Below, piece after piece: positions 1 to 6,642 of a stretch of DNA of 15,228 bases (its first letter is position 1; each line of letters starts with the position of its first letter). Made by a program: the position numbers and the translations under genes. Source of the stretch: JBEKLJ01 sp050010255 (GTDB taxonomy: Bacteria; Acidobacteriota; Terriglobia; Bryobacterales; Bryobacteraceae). The stretch is from contig JBEKLJ010000068.1 in NCBI GenBank assembly GCA_050010255.1, forward strand, positions 1 to 15,228. Reading direction: 5' to 3'. Under the pieces are notes generated by a model. That model had not been told where the DNA came from. It did not search any database and saw only the letters and a list, made by a program, of their open reading frames with translations.

Positions 1-67
1 GAACGGTATCCTCCTGATGGGCCTCGGACGTGTGAAAACGAAGGCCGCGATTCACCTCTCCGTCGCC
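1..67 (+). repeat. 67-bp exact direct repeat, upstream copy
   Basis: The first 67 bases are identical to 299-365, an internal piece of the flippase gene that begins inside its NGILLMG stretch. The match stops at 67/365: base 68 is C and base 366 is G. The codon register of this copy (codons from position 2) differs from the flippase frame that resumes at 69, so this copy cannot extend the protein. It is either a genuine short duplication or, because it sits exactly at the sequence edge, an assembly artefact. Confidence 0.95.
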
Positions 68-68
68 C

Positions 69-527
69 TATTTCCCTTCTTACGCCGAGGCCCAGGCGCG
101 CGCTGATTGGCATTGGATACGGCGAACCGCTTTCCGTCGCCTCGCCATCACCATCGGCCTTATGCTCGCCGGCGGTCTCGGAATGGTCCTGGCGGGCCGC
201 ACGGCAGTGCGAATCTGGACCGCCGGCCGCGTCGTCCCCGAACCCCGCTTCCTTCTGGCTATGGCGGTCTATTTCTTGCTGATGGTCTGCGCCGCCACGA
301 ACGGTATCCTCCTGATGGGCCTCGGACGTGTGAAAACGAAGGCCGCGATTCACCTCTCCGTCGCCGTTGTCTTCGTGGCCGGGTCGTGGTTCTTGCTGCC
401 GCACCTGGGCCTCATCGCCGTACCCTTGGCCGGCATCGCCGGCTACCTGATCGACCTGGCGACGTCCCTGCCTCTGGCTCTCCTCCACATACGCAGACGC
501 GCCGCGGCCCGGCTTGCTCAACCATGA
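69..527 (+). CDS. Wzx-like polysaccharide flippase, C-terminal part (5' end missing)
   Basis: This is an open frame without a start codon that reads YFPSYAEAQARADWHWIRR and then several hydrophobic segments to a TGA at 525-527, about 152 residues. The PxYAEAxARxDWxWIRR stretch followed by alternating membrane helices is typical of the second half of MATE/MVF-type polysaccharide transporters that move lipid-linked repeat units across the inner membrane. Roughly four or five membrane segments remain of the usual twelve to fourteen. The frame is broken at 67/68 by the repeat at the left edge, so the N-terminal half is not in the window. An internal ATG at 162 exists but would discard conserved sequence. 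The stop overlaps the next start (ATGA, 524-527), which suggests co-transcription and translational coupling. The exact flippase subfamily is inferred. Confidence 0.75.
   Translation, partial: YFPSYAEAQARADWHWIRRTAFRRLAITIGLMLAGGLGMVLAGRTAVRIWTAGRVVPEPRFLLAMAVYFLLMVCAATNGILLMGLGRVKTKAAIHLSVAVVFVAGSWFLLPHLGLIAVPLAGIAGYLIDLATSLPLALLHIRRRAAARLAQP
299..365 (+). repeat. 67-bp exact direct repeat, copy inside the flippase gene
   Basis: This copy of the 67-bp repeat at 1-67 lies in frame within the flippase coding sequence, so it is the native one. It encodes the end of one membrane segment and the short basic loop RVKTKAA before the next. Confidence 0.95.
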
Positions 528-1282
528 TTCAGCCTGCCTCCGCACTACTCGAGCGAACCGTCCCTGGGCTTCACGACGCCGTGCTGACGTTCGTGCTGTC
601 GCACTTTCCCAAGACCTGCCGCATCCTCGACTGTGGTGCGGGTTCCGGCGCGTGGGTGGAAAAGTTGCGAGCGGCCGGCTATTCGTCCGTCTACGCCGTC
701 GATCGGTGGCGTGTCGATTACGCTGGTACAGCTCCATTCGCGGAGATCGACCTTAACAGTGACTTCGCCGCTCGCGCCGCGGAAGCATTCGGGCAGAAGT
801 CATTCGACCTGATCACGGCAATCGAGGTGGTGGAACATCTCGAAAACCCAAGTCACTTCCTTCGCCAGTGCCGGGCGTTGCTCGAGGGCCGCGGAGCTCT
901 GCTGATCACTTCACCGAACCCCGGGTGCGCCCCGGGACGCCTCCGGTTTCTGGCAACCGGCCATCTCCGCCACTTTGACGAGCATGGTGACGCGACTCAC
1001 ATCACGCCGATCTTTCCGAGTCTGCTCCAACGCATGGCCAGCACTGCCGGTTTCCGCCTTGAGCGGGTCTGGCCCGTCCCCGAGCCCTTCAGGTTCACGG
1101 GGACCGCCCCCTGGAAACAGTTCCTCTCGGGGGCGCTCTGTCGCACTTTGTCCGGTCATACCGCCGGAGATTGCAACCTGTTCCTTCTATCATGCGTGGC
1201 TAATCGCGAGCGTGCGGCCGCTGGCCTGCCTCCCGGCCCATCGCCCACAAGAACAACCGGCTGTCCCGATGCGAGTCGTTAA
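524..1282 (+). CDS. class I SAM-dependent methyltransferase
   Basis: This 252-residue protein transfers a methyl group from S-adenosylmethionine, here probably to a sugar hydroxyl or other group of the repeat unit in the cytoplasm. The SAM-binding glycine motif is ILDCGAGSGAW (about residues 34-44), the acidic end of strand 2 is VDRW, and a post-motif reads ITAIEVVEHLENP (about 96-108). The following ALLITSPNPG matches strand 5 of Methyltransf_11/23-type folds. I chose the ATG at 524, which overlaps the flippase stop by four bases (ATGA); the same frame is open upstream to 107 but only as a shadow of the flippase. The 3' end overlaps the next glycosyltransferase by 14 bases. The acceptor cannot be deduced. 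Confidence 0.87.
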   Translation: MIQPASALLERTVPGLHDAVLTFVLSHFPKTCRILDCGAGSGAWVEKLRAAGYSSVYAVDRWRVDYAGTAPFAEIDLNSDFAARAAEAFGQKSFDLITAIEVVEHLENPSHFLRQCRALLEGRGALLITSPNPGCAPGRLRFLATGHLRHFDEHGDATHITPIFPSLLQRMASTAGFRLERVWPVPEPFRFTGTAPWKQFLSGALCRTLSGHTAGDCNLFLLSCVANRERAAAGLPPGPSPTRTTGCPDASR

Positions 1283-2495
1283 CATCTGTCTGCCCCTGCT
1301 GGGCGGCATCTACTCCGTCTTTCTCACCATGCGCCGCGGGCTGGCGCCTCACGGTGTCGAGGTGACCTGGGTAGCCGCTGGCAAGACCGCGGACGACATG
1401 TGCCGCAGCGCAGCGATGCCGGAGGACGCGGCTATCGGCGATCTGATCGCCCCGGACGCCAGCCGGGATCTCGATCTCGCGCATGCGTACCTCGGGTACC
1501 TGGAGAGCCGTGCTGACCTGGTCGTCATCAATGTCGTTGGGGGCACGGTCGAGCCCAACCTGGCGCGCTACCTTCCGGCTCGCATCCCTCGAATTCTCAT
1601 CGTCCACAACATTACCCTTGGCACGTATCGTGCGGCTCGAGCGATCCGAGATTGGGTCCACGTTACGGTCGGAGTCGCTCCCCGCATCGTCCGCGACCTG
1701 ATTGAGGAGTGGGGCTTCGATCCCGCCTTTACCCACCTGATTCCCAACGCCATCCCCGCGGCCGGGTTCCCTGCGCTGCCGAAATCCCCGAACCTGGATC
1801 AGCCCCTGCGAATTCTCAGTCACGGCCGGGTGGAGCATAGCTCGAAAGGCGTCCGCTGGATTCCCGAGATCCTGGACCGCACCCGCAAGGCTGGCGTCCG
1901 ATTCACTGCCACCATCAGCGGCGATGGGCCTGACGCTCCGGCCCTCAGGCATGAGATTGGCCACCGGCATTTGGCCGATGTGGTCCGGTTCACCGGCTGG
2001 ACCCCAAGGGAGCAGGTCCACGGGCTCATGGCTTCCCACGACGTTTTCCTCTTCGCGTCCATCTATGAAGGTTTTGGCATCACGCTTGCCGAGGCGATGG
2101 CCGCCGGCTGCGTCCCGGTGGCCTCGCGCATTCACGGTGTCACGGACTGGCTGGTTGACCACGGGCGCTCCGGCCTTTTGTTCCCCATCGGGGATACCCG
2201 AGCCGCCACCATGCACCTGCTGCAACTGGATCGCGATCGTGGGATGCTCACTCAACTGTCAGCACAGGCCCGCTCCGCCGCCCTCGCTCGCTTCACCGAG
2301 GAAACTCAGGGCGCCGCCTACCATCAGCTTTTTCGGGAGGTTGTCGCTTCGCCCCGGCCCATTGCCGCTCCGCTCTCGCTATCGCAATGGAGCCTCCCGC
2401 GCGGCCTCCGCTCCGCCTGGTGGCATAGCCTGCCGGAGCCAGCAAAGGACGTACTGAGGATGGCTCGCGAGCGCATCCACGCTGCTCGCGCCTAA
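1269..2495 (+). CDS. GT4-like glycosyltransferase (GT-B fold)
   Basis: This 408-residue protein transfers a sugar from a nucleotide-sugar donor to the growing lipid-linked oligosaccharide on the cytoplasmic face of the membrane. The N-terminal Rossmann half begins MRVVNICLPLLGGIYSVF and contains IVHNITLGTYRAAR (about 111-124). The C-terminal half has ILSHGRVEHSSKG (phosphate-binding basic residues near 187-193), ISGDGPDAPAL and the retaining-enzyme EX7E motif at about E267 and E275 in YEGFGITLAEAMAAG. The ATG at 1269 is the natural start because strand 1 follows at once; the same frame is open upstream within the methyltransferase but is not coding there. It overlaps the methyltransferase by 14 bases. 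About 70 low-complexity residues after the catalytic core probably form the C-terminal helix that returns to the N-domain. Donor and linkage are unknown. Confidence 0.9.
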   Translation: MRVVNICLPLLGGIYSVFLTMRRGLAPHGVEVTWVAAGKTADDMCRSAAMPEDAAIGDLIAPDASRDLDLAHAYLGYLESRADLVVINVVGGTVEPNLARYLPARIPRILIVHNITLGTYRAARAIRDWVHVTVGVAPRIVRDLIEEWGFDPAFTHLIPNAIPAAGFPALPKSPNLDQPLRILSHGRVEHSSKGVRWIPEILDRTRKAGVRFTATISGDGPDAPALRHEIGHRHLADVVRFTGWTPREQVHGLMASHDVFLFASIYEGFGITLAEAMAAGCVPVASRIHGVTDWLVDHGRSGLLFPIGDTRAATMHLLQLDRDRGMLTQLSAQARSAALARFTEETQGAAYHQLFREVVASPRPIAAPLSLSQWSLPRGLRSAWWHSLPEPAKDVLRMARERIHAARA

Positions 2496-2624
2496 ACCGC
2501 GCACCGAAGCGCCCAGTACGCTGAGAGGAACACATGCTCGCAAGTTCCAATCCGGCCGCAAGTTCGACTGCGAGGTCTGGCCATCTGCGCCCACTAGATA
2601 TTAGGCGGTGGACACGCCTCAGCC

Positions 2625-3185
2625 ATGACATCTTCCGCGCTCTGGTCTCTGCTTCTGCCCGCGCGCTGCACCCTCCGCGCGTACCGTCGGTTGAGAACTG
2701 CCATCCTGCGGTGCTGGCTCAAGCTGATCCTGAAGAAATGCGGCGCCCGCCTACAGGTCCAGCGCCCGTTTGTCATCCTCGGGCCCGCGCAGGTCGCAAT
2801 CGGTGATGACGTCTCCTTTGGCGCCTACCTCCACATCTGGGGCATGGGTGGCGTCACCATCGGCAACCGCGTCATGATCGGTTCTCACGTCGCTATCACG
2901 TCCCTGACGCACGACTACACAGCCGCGGCGATGAAGGGGACCTCGATCGCCAGGCCCATCGTCATTGAAGATGACGTCTGGCTTGGCACGCACTGTGTCA
3001 TCCTCCCCGGCGTCTGTGTTGGCCGCGGCGCTGTCGTCGCCGCCGGCGCCGTGGTTACTGAGGACGTTCCCCCGTACACCGTCGTCGCGGGCGTTCCAGC
3101 CCGCCTGCTAAAACGCCGGCCCGAGGCCATTGAAGCGGTGGTGGCACTGCCGCCTCTGGAGATCTCCGTCCACATGGCCCCGTAG
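2625..3185 (+). CDS. hexapeptide-repeat (LbH) O-acyltransferase, WcaF/NodL/LacA-like
   Basis: This 186-residue protein probably O-acetylates a sugar of the polysaccharide using acetyl-CoA. After a basic, partly hydrophobic N-terminus (about 1-40), residues 48-165 show the [LIV]-G-x4 hexapeptide periodicity of a left-handed beta-helix: VAIGDDVSFGAY, VTIGNRVMIGSHVAI, IVIEDDVWLGTHCVI and VCVGRGAVVAAGAVV, ending in VVAGVPARLLKRR. His96 in SLTHDY is at the position of the catalytic histidine in this family. Such enzymes act as trimers. The start at 2625 is the only ATG in frame after an in-frame TAG about 30 bases upstream; no clear ribosome-binding site precedes it. A 129-bp gap separates it from the previous gene, so it may have some independent expression. 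The polymerase follows 60 bp later in the same frame. The acetyl donor is inferred from the family. Confidence 0.88.
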   Translation: MTSSALWSLLLPARCTLRAYRRLRTAILRCWLKLILKKCGARLQVQRPFVILGPAQVAIGDDVSFGAYLHIWGMGGVTIGNRVMIGSHVAITSLTHDYTAAAMKGTSIARPIVIEDDVWLGTHCVILPGVCVGRGAVVAAGAVVTEDVPPYTVVAGVPARLLKRRPEAIEAVVALPPLEISVHMAP

Positions 3186-3245
3186 TCGCCCTGTTGCTCC
3201 TGTGCCCTTTCGCCATCTGGCGTCCGGAATTCTGAGAACAATCCG

Positions 3246-4577
3246 TTGACCACCACCTGGGCCTGGATCCTCTTCACCTCGTTCGCGGCCGGCTGTCTGC
3301 TCCTGTTGGTGGCGGGTCTGCGGACCAGGTCCGGCGTCCTTCAGTTTCCATTCCTGGCGGCCTGCGGCGCGGCTGGTTTCCTCGTTCCGCAGGCGATTGG
3401 AGTCCTGCGGGAGCCTGGCCTGGTGCCGGAGGACGGCCTGGTCAGGACCCTCCTGATGTGCTGCCTGTGTCTGGGGGCGCTTTATCTCGGCTGGGTGAGA
3501 CCCGCGCCCCTGAGATGGTTCCGGAGCGCGGCTCGGCGCTACCCCGTCCGGGCCATGTATTGGATCGGCATCGGTCTGCTGGCTGTGGGAATGTGGGGCT
3601 ACCTGAAACTCTCCTCGCTGGCGGGCGGCCTTGTCGAGGCCTATTCGGTTGAGGGGGGCAGCCAGCTCGTCTGGCGTGGCCTGCCCATCTTCTATCTTTT
3701 CTTCATCAATTACCTGCTGCCCGGGATGGCTCTCTGCACGCTGACGGCGCTCCTGCTGCGTGCGCCGGCCCGTCTGGTGCCTCCCGGCGTTGCGCTAGCG
3801 ATCCAGTTGGCAACGGTCGTGTTCTGGGGTCGCCGCTCGGTCCTGTTCAATCTCCTGGCGTTCCTGGGTTGCGTGCTCTACTTTGGAAAGCGCTGGCTGC
3901 CCTCCAAGGCGGTGCTCCTGACTCTAGCAGCGCTGGCCATGGCTTCAGTGTTCGTCTTGCCGGTCTATCGGGCCCACAGCGCCATCGGCGCGGATCGCGA
4001 CAGGCTGCGCGACCTCAGTGTGCGGGGGACCGTCGAACGGGCGTTTTCGGGCAACCAGGGCGAGTTCTGGACCGCCGTTCATGTGATCCAGATCGCGGAC
4101 CGTCAGGGCATCTACCAATACGGCGCCGGCCTCTACAACGATTTCATCTGGCTGTTCGTTCCCCGGATGATCGTGGGCGACGAGGGCAAGGAGGCGCTCT
4201 ACATCAAGCTCCCCGATCCCATGACCGCGCCCAACGAGTATGGCTTCGAGCGCCCGACCGGCACGGTGCTTACCGGACCCGCGTCCGCCTTCCGCGAGTT
4301 CGGTTATTTCGGCTGCCTCCTGTTCTACGTTCTGGCGCGCCTCATGCGTTATCTCTGGGTCCGCGCCGAAGCCGGAGACCTGTTGGCGCAGACGGTCTAT
4401 CCCTTCGCTGTCATGGGCGCTGTCGCATCGCTGACCAACGACGTCTTGGCCATCTACGGGCCGGTGTTTATGTTCTGGATCCCCTTGGCGATCGGGTTGC
4501 GCATCGCCTACCCGTACCCGGAAACCCGAGCGCGTGGCGCCGTTGCAGGACCGGCGCCGGTTCTGCGCTGCGAATGA
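3246..4577 (+). CDS. Wzy-like O-antigen/polysaccharide polymerase
   Basis: This 443-residue integral membrane protein has about eleven hydrophobic segments (for example near 5-25, 34-52, 66-84, 103-120, 146-172, 181-194, 198-213, 221-240, 353-367, 385-402 and 404-420). A large hydrophilic loop at about 242-350 contains the basic-rich RAHSAIGADRDRLRD and FVPRMIVGDEGKEA, then GPASAFREFGYFG. This topology, many helices plus one long loop before the last few, is that of polymerases that join repeat units on the outer face of the inner membrane. I chose TTG at 3246: the only in-frame stop upstream is the acyltransferase TAG at 3183, no ATG or GTG lies between, and the next in-frame ATG falls inside a membrane segment. 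It overlaps the next methyltransferase by four bases (ATGA). Wzy proteins diverge strongly, so the call rests on topology and context. Confidence 0.78.
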   Translation: MTTTWAWILFTSFAAGCLLLLVAGLRTRSGVLQFPFLAACGAAGFLVPQAIGVLREPGLVPEDGLVRTLLMCCLCLGALYLGWVRPAPLRWFRSAARRYPVRAMYWIGIGLLAVGMWGYLKLSSLAGGLVEAYSVEGGSQLVWRGLPIFYLFFINYLLPGMALCTLTALLLRAPARLVPPGVALAIQLATVVFWGRRSVLFNLLAFLGCVLYFGKRWLPSKAVLLTLAALAMASVFVLPVYRAHSAIGADRDRLRDLSVRGTVERAFSGNQGEFWTAVHVIQIADRQGIYQYGAGLYNDFIWLFVPRMIVGDEGKEALYIKLPDPMTAPNEYGFERPTGTVLTGPASAFREFGYFGCLLFYVLARLMRYLWVRAEAGDLLAQTVYPFAVMGAVASLTNDVLAIYGPVFMFWIPLAIGLRIAYPYPETRARGAVAGPAPVLRCE

Positions 4578-5335
4578 ACTCGCCATCCCCCAACCCGTAT
4601 CGCGCACGGTTCTACCGCCGGCAGGCCGAGTGGCACGGGTGCGCCGGCGTGGAGGCGGTGGAAGCCCATCATAAGCAGCGGGCGCCATACTACGCTTGGT
4701 ACTCCCGCGGCTGGCTGCCTCCCTCGAAAGATGCCGCTGCCCTGGATATTGGTTGTGGCGCCGGCCAGTTCCTGTATTTCCTGCGCCAGCAGGGGTACAC
4801 GAACTCCATCGGCGTCGATACGGATGCCGAACAGGTGGCCTTGGCAGGGCAGCTTGACCTGAAGGCCCATTGCGCCGACGTTCTCCAGTTTCTGAGCCAG
4901 GACCGCGCCAGGTATGACCTGATCAGCCTTCTGGACGTGCTCGAGCACTTCACCCTTTCTGAAGCGTTCCCGCTGCTACACGCCGTTGTGGATCACCTTG
5001 CGCCCGCGGGGGCGGTCATCCTCAGCGTGCCCAACGCCGAAAGCCCCGGCGGCTTCGCCACGCGCCACGCTGACATCACCCACGAAATCGCCTTCACGGC
5101 CACCTCGCTGGCCGAAATGCTGTTCTGCCATGGTCTGACAATCTCCGACATCCGCGACCCCTTCCCGGCGCCGGTCTCCCCATTGAGGATCGTCTACCGG
5201 CGCCTCGTGCAGATCTGCCGCCTCCTGGAGGCCTTGCGGCTGCGGGCGTTAGGCTTGGGCCCGCCCGGTGTCTGGTCCCCCGTGGTCTGGGCGCGCGCCG
5301 TGCGCTCGGTTCCGGAGCAGCCACAACAACCATGA
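4574..5335 (+). CDS. class I SAM-dependent methyltransferase
   Basis: This 253-residue methyltransferase probably modifies a sugar of the repeat unit or its non-reducing end. The SAM-binding motif is ALDIGCGAGQF (about 56-66), with VDTD at 81-84, and DLISLLDVLEHF at about 115-126 is the usual post-motif of Methyltransf_23-type enzymes. ILSVPNAESPGG matches strand 5, and the THEIAFTATSLAEML region after it resembles acceptor-side segments in glycan methyltransferases. The N-terminal fifty residues, with HHKQRAPYYAWYSRGWLPP, resemble those of methyltransferases found in O-antigen clusters. The ATG at 4574 overlaps the polymerase stop by four bases. The stop is overlapped by the first codon of an eight-codon mini-ORF at 5332 that leads to the next glycosyltransferase. 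Confidence 0.87.
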   Translation: MNSPSPNPYRARFYRRQAEWHGCAGVEAVEAHHKQRAPYYAWYSRGWLPPSKDAAALDIGCGAGQFLYFLRQQGYTNSIGVDTDAEQVALAGQLDLKAHCADVLQFLSQDRARYDLISLLDVLEHFTLSEAFPLLHAVVDHLAPAGAVILSVPNAESPGGFATRHADITHEIAFTATSLAEMLFCHGLTISDIRDPFPAPVSPLRIVYRRLVQICRLLEALRLRALGLGPPGVWSPVVWARAVRSVPEQPQQP

Positions 5336-5355
5336 ACTGTGCGGCTCGGCTATGA
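5332..5355 (+). other. eight-codon mini-ORF bridging two genes through ATGA overlaps
   Basis: The sequence reads ATG AAC TGT GCG GCT CGG CTA TGA (MNCAARL). Its ATG overlaps the TGA of the methyltransferase (ATGA, 5332-5335) and its TGA overlaps the ATG of the next glycosyltransferase (ATGA, 5352-5355). A ribosome finishing the methyltransferase could reinitiate here and be carried 17 bases to the next start, which itself has no evident ribosome-binding site. This role is inferred from geometry only. Confidence 0.45.
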
Positions 5356-6539
5356 GGAAGCGTTTGCTCTACATCACGGCCTGGGGCATCGACCGGACCC
5401 CCCACGCCGAGACCTACCTCCCCGCTCTGGCCGCGGATGGCTGGGAGATCACGATGGTCGCCCCGAACGCCGAACAGGCGGTCCTGCGGCGTGTCCTAGG
5501 CTATCCCTGCCAGGTGCGCAACCTGGGCGACTTCTCCCGCCTGCCGGTCCGGACCCGGGTGGCTCGTATTGTTTGCGCGCTGATAGCGGCCCGCTTCGGC
5601 CCCTATGACGTCTTGTACCTCCAGTCCCATGGGCTCGCTCCGCTTGCCGGGCTTCTGCTGCGCGGCCCCCTCTCTGGGAAACGGTTGGTCTATCACACCA
5701 CCGACTACATCGACCCTCTGCGCTACCGGTGGCGCTCCCGCCTGGAGGGAATGCTCGCGCGCCGTGCCGGCCTCTATATGAACGCGGAATACCACCGCGC
5801 CTACATCAGCCGGACCCAGCACCGCATCACTGCACCCATTCTGGTGGCGCCGCCCAATCTGCCTGTGGAGTGGCCAGTTCCTGGACCCGATCCGGCCCTG
5901 CGCGAGCGGCTGGCTGGCGGCCCTCGGGATGCGTTCGTCATCCGGCTGAGCGGGGGCTTTCACCCGCTGCGGATGGTCCCCAACCTACTCCAGGCGGTGG
6001 CCCGCCTGCCGGAACGATTCCGTCTGACCATGACTAAGACTCCGGCGGACGAGACCACAGTCTTGCGCTTGCTGCGCCGGCTCGGCATCGCGGAGCGGGT
6101 GGTGCTCCTCGACCAGCGGCCCTACGAGCAGACCTTCGCCTACTCGGTGAACGCCGACGCGGGGGTGTTGCTCTATGCCAACAACGACCTCGGGAACTTC
6201 TTCCAGGCGCCGGGCCGCCTGACCGAGTGCATGAGCTGCGGTCTCCCCGTCGTGGCTTCGAACTTCACCGGGCTCCAAAACCTCATCACTGCCTATGAGT
6301 TAGGCGTCGCCGTCGATGCCACCGCCCCTGCCTCCATTGCCGCGGGCTTCCTCGAGCTCGAGACGGGCATCCGGGACGGCCGGTTCTCGCGCGACAGGAT
6401 TCGCCGCGTCTTCCTCGATCGCTTCGCCTCCAACCACTGGTATCCCGCAGTCCGCGAGGCGTTCAACGACCTCCTGACCGGCAAGCCCATGCCCGCCTTC
6501 GTCCCCACGCCGTCTTCTTTTGAGTTGCAGCATGGCTGA
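5352..6539 (+). CDS. glycosyltransferase, GT-B fold (GT4/GT1-like)
   Basis: This 395-residue glycosyltransferase has an N-terminal Rossmann half starting MRKRLLYITAWGIDRTPHAE. It continues with YDVLYLQSHG (about 85-94), LVYHTTDYIDPLRYRWRS (112-129) and a membrane-facing RRAGLYMNAEYHRAY segment. In the C-terminal half, AFVIRLSGGFHPLRM (194-208) begins the donor-binding domain, and GVLLYANNDLGNFFQAPGR leads into LTECMSCGLPVVAS (290-303). Only the second Glu of the EX7E motif (E292) is clearly present; the first is replaced, as in many GT4 relatives with an NxxxxxPxKLxE arrangement. I chose ATG 5352 because strand 1 begins there and it overlaps the mini-ORF at 5332. A 173-bp piece of the 3' end (6358-6530) recurs at 7673-7845. 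The last eight bases overlap a small ORF at 6532. Confidence 0.87.
   Translation: MRKRLLYITAWGIDRTPHAETYLPALAADGWEITMVAPNAEQAVLRRVLGYPCQVRNLGDFSRLPVRTRVARIVCALIAARFGPYDVLYLQSHGLAPLAGLLLRGPLSGKRLVYHTTDYIDPLRYRWRSRLEGMLARRAGLYMNAEYHRAYISRTQHRITAPILVAPPNLPVEWPVPGPDPALRERLAGGPRDAFVIRLSGGFHPLRMVPNLLQAVARLPERFRLTMTKTPADETTVLRLLRRLGIAERVVLLDQRPYEQTFAYSVNADAGVLLYANNDLGNFFQAPGRLTECMSCGLPVVASNFTGLQNLITAYELGVAVDATAPASIAAGFLELETGIRDGRFSRDRIRRVFLDRFASNHWYPAVREAFNDLLTGKPMPAFVPTPSSFELQHG
6358..6530 (+). repeat. 3' end of glycosyltransferase 5352, native copy of a 173-bp direct repeat
   Basis: This segment encodes about GIRDGRFSRDRIRR through to the ELQ near the C-terminus of the glycosyltransferase. It aligns without gaps to 7673-7845 at a constant offset of 1315 bases. 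By eye 158 of 170 bases are identical between 6361 and 6530 (about 93%). The FkbM methyltransferase gene lies entirely between the two copies. Confidence 0.95.
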
Positions 6540-6642
6540 GCTGCCGCCCATGACCACTTGGCATTTCTTGGAGGCCCTTCGGTCGACGTCAGGCTCACTG
6601 CGGGAAGAATGTGGTTCTGCTATGACATCCTCACGCCCATGA
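6532..6642 (+). pseudogene. 36-codon ORF, probable relic of a glycosyltransferase 5' end that may couple translation
   Basis: The ORF encodes MAELPPMTTWHFLEALRS and eighteen more residues before TGA. Its beginning resembles the start of the glycosyltransferase at 9552 (MAETSTQPTWHFLDTRMV): both open with the bases atggctgag and share a second block, ccacttggcatttc, at the same spacing. After about residue 14 the likeness fades. The ATG overlaps the stop of the preceding glycosyltransferase by eight bases, and the TGA overlaps the ATG of the following FkbM gene by four (ATGA, 6639-6642). It therefore looks like the stub of a second glycosyltransferase that once followed directly, now reduced to a bridge between its neighbours. 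Whether the peptide is made or matters is unknown. Confidence 0.5.

Noticed and set aside
1200..2255. Long minus-strand open frame (351 codons) opposite the glycosyltransferase at 1269
   Set aside because: It is a GC-driven shadow: no recognisable domain, low-complexity residues, and the plus strand encodes a complete GT4 enzyme here.
2534..2806. ATG preceded by gagagga, starting a 90-codon frame before the acyltransferase
   Set aside because: Despite the purine-rich sequence, the product has no family likeness and most of it lies out of frame inside the acyltransferase. It could at most be a short leader.
3945..4688. Minus-strand open frame of 247 codons opposite the polymerase
   Set aside because: The translation has no domain-like pattern or hydrophobic segments and crosses two real plus-strand genes.
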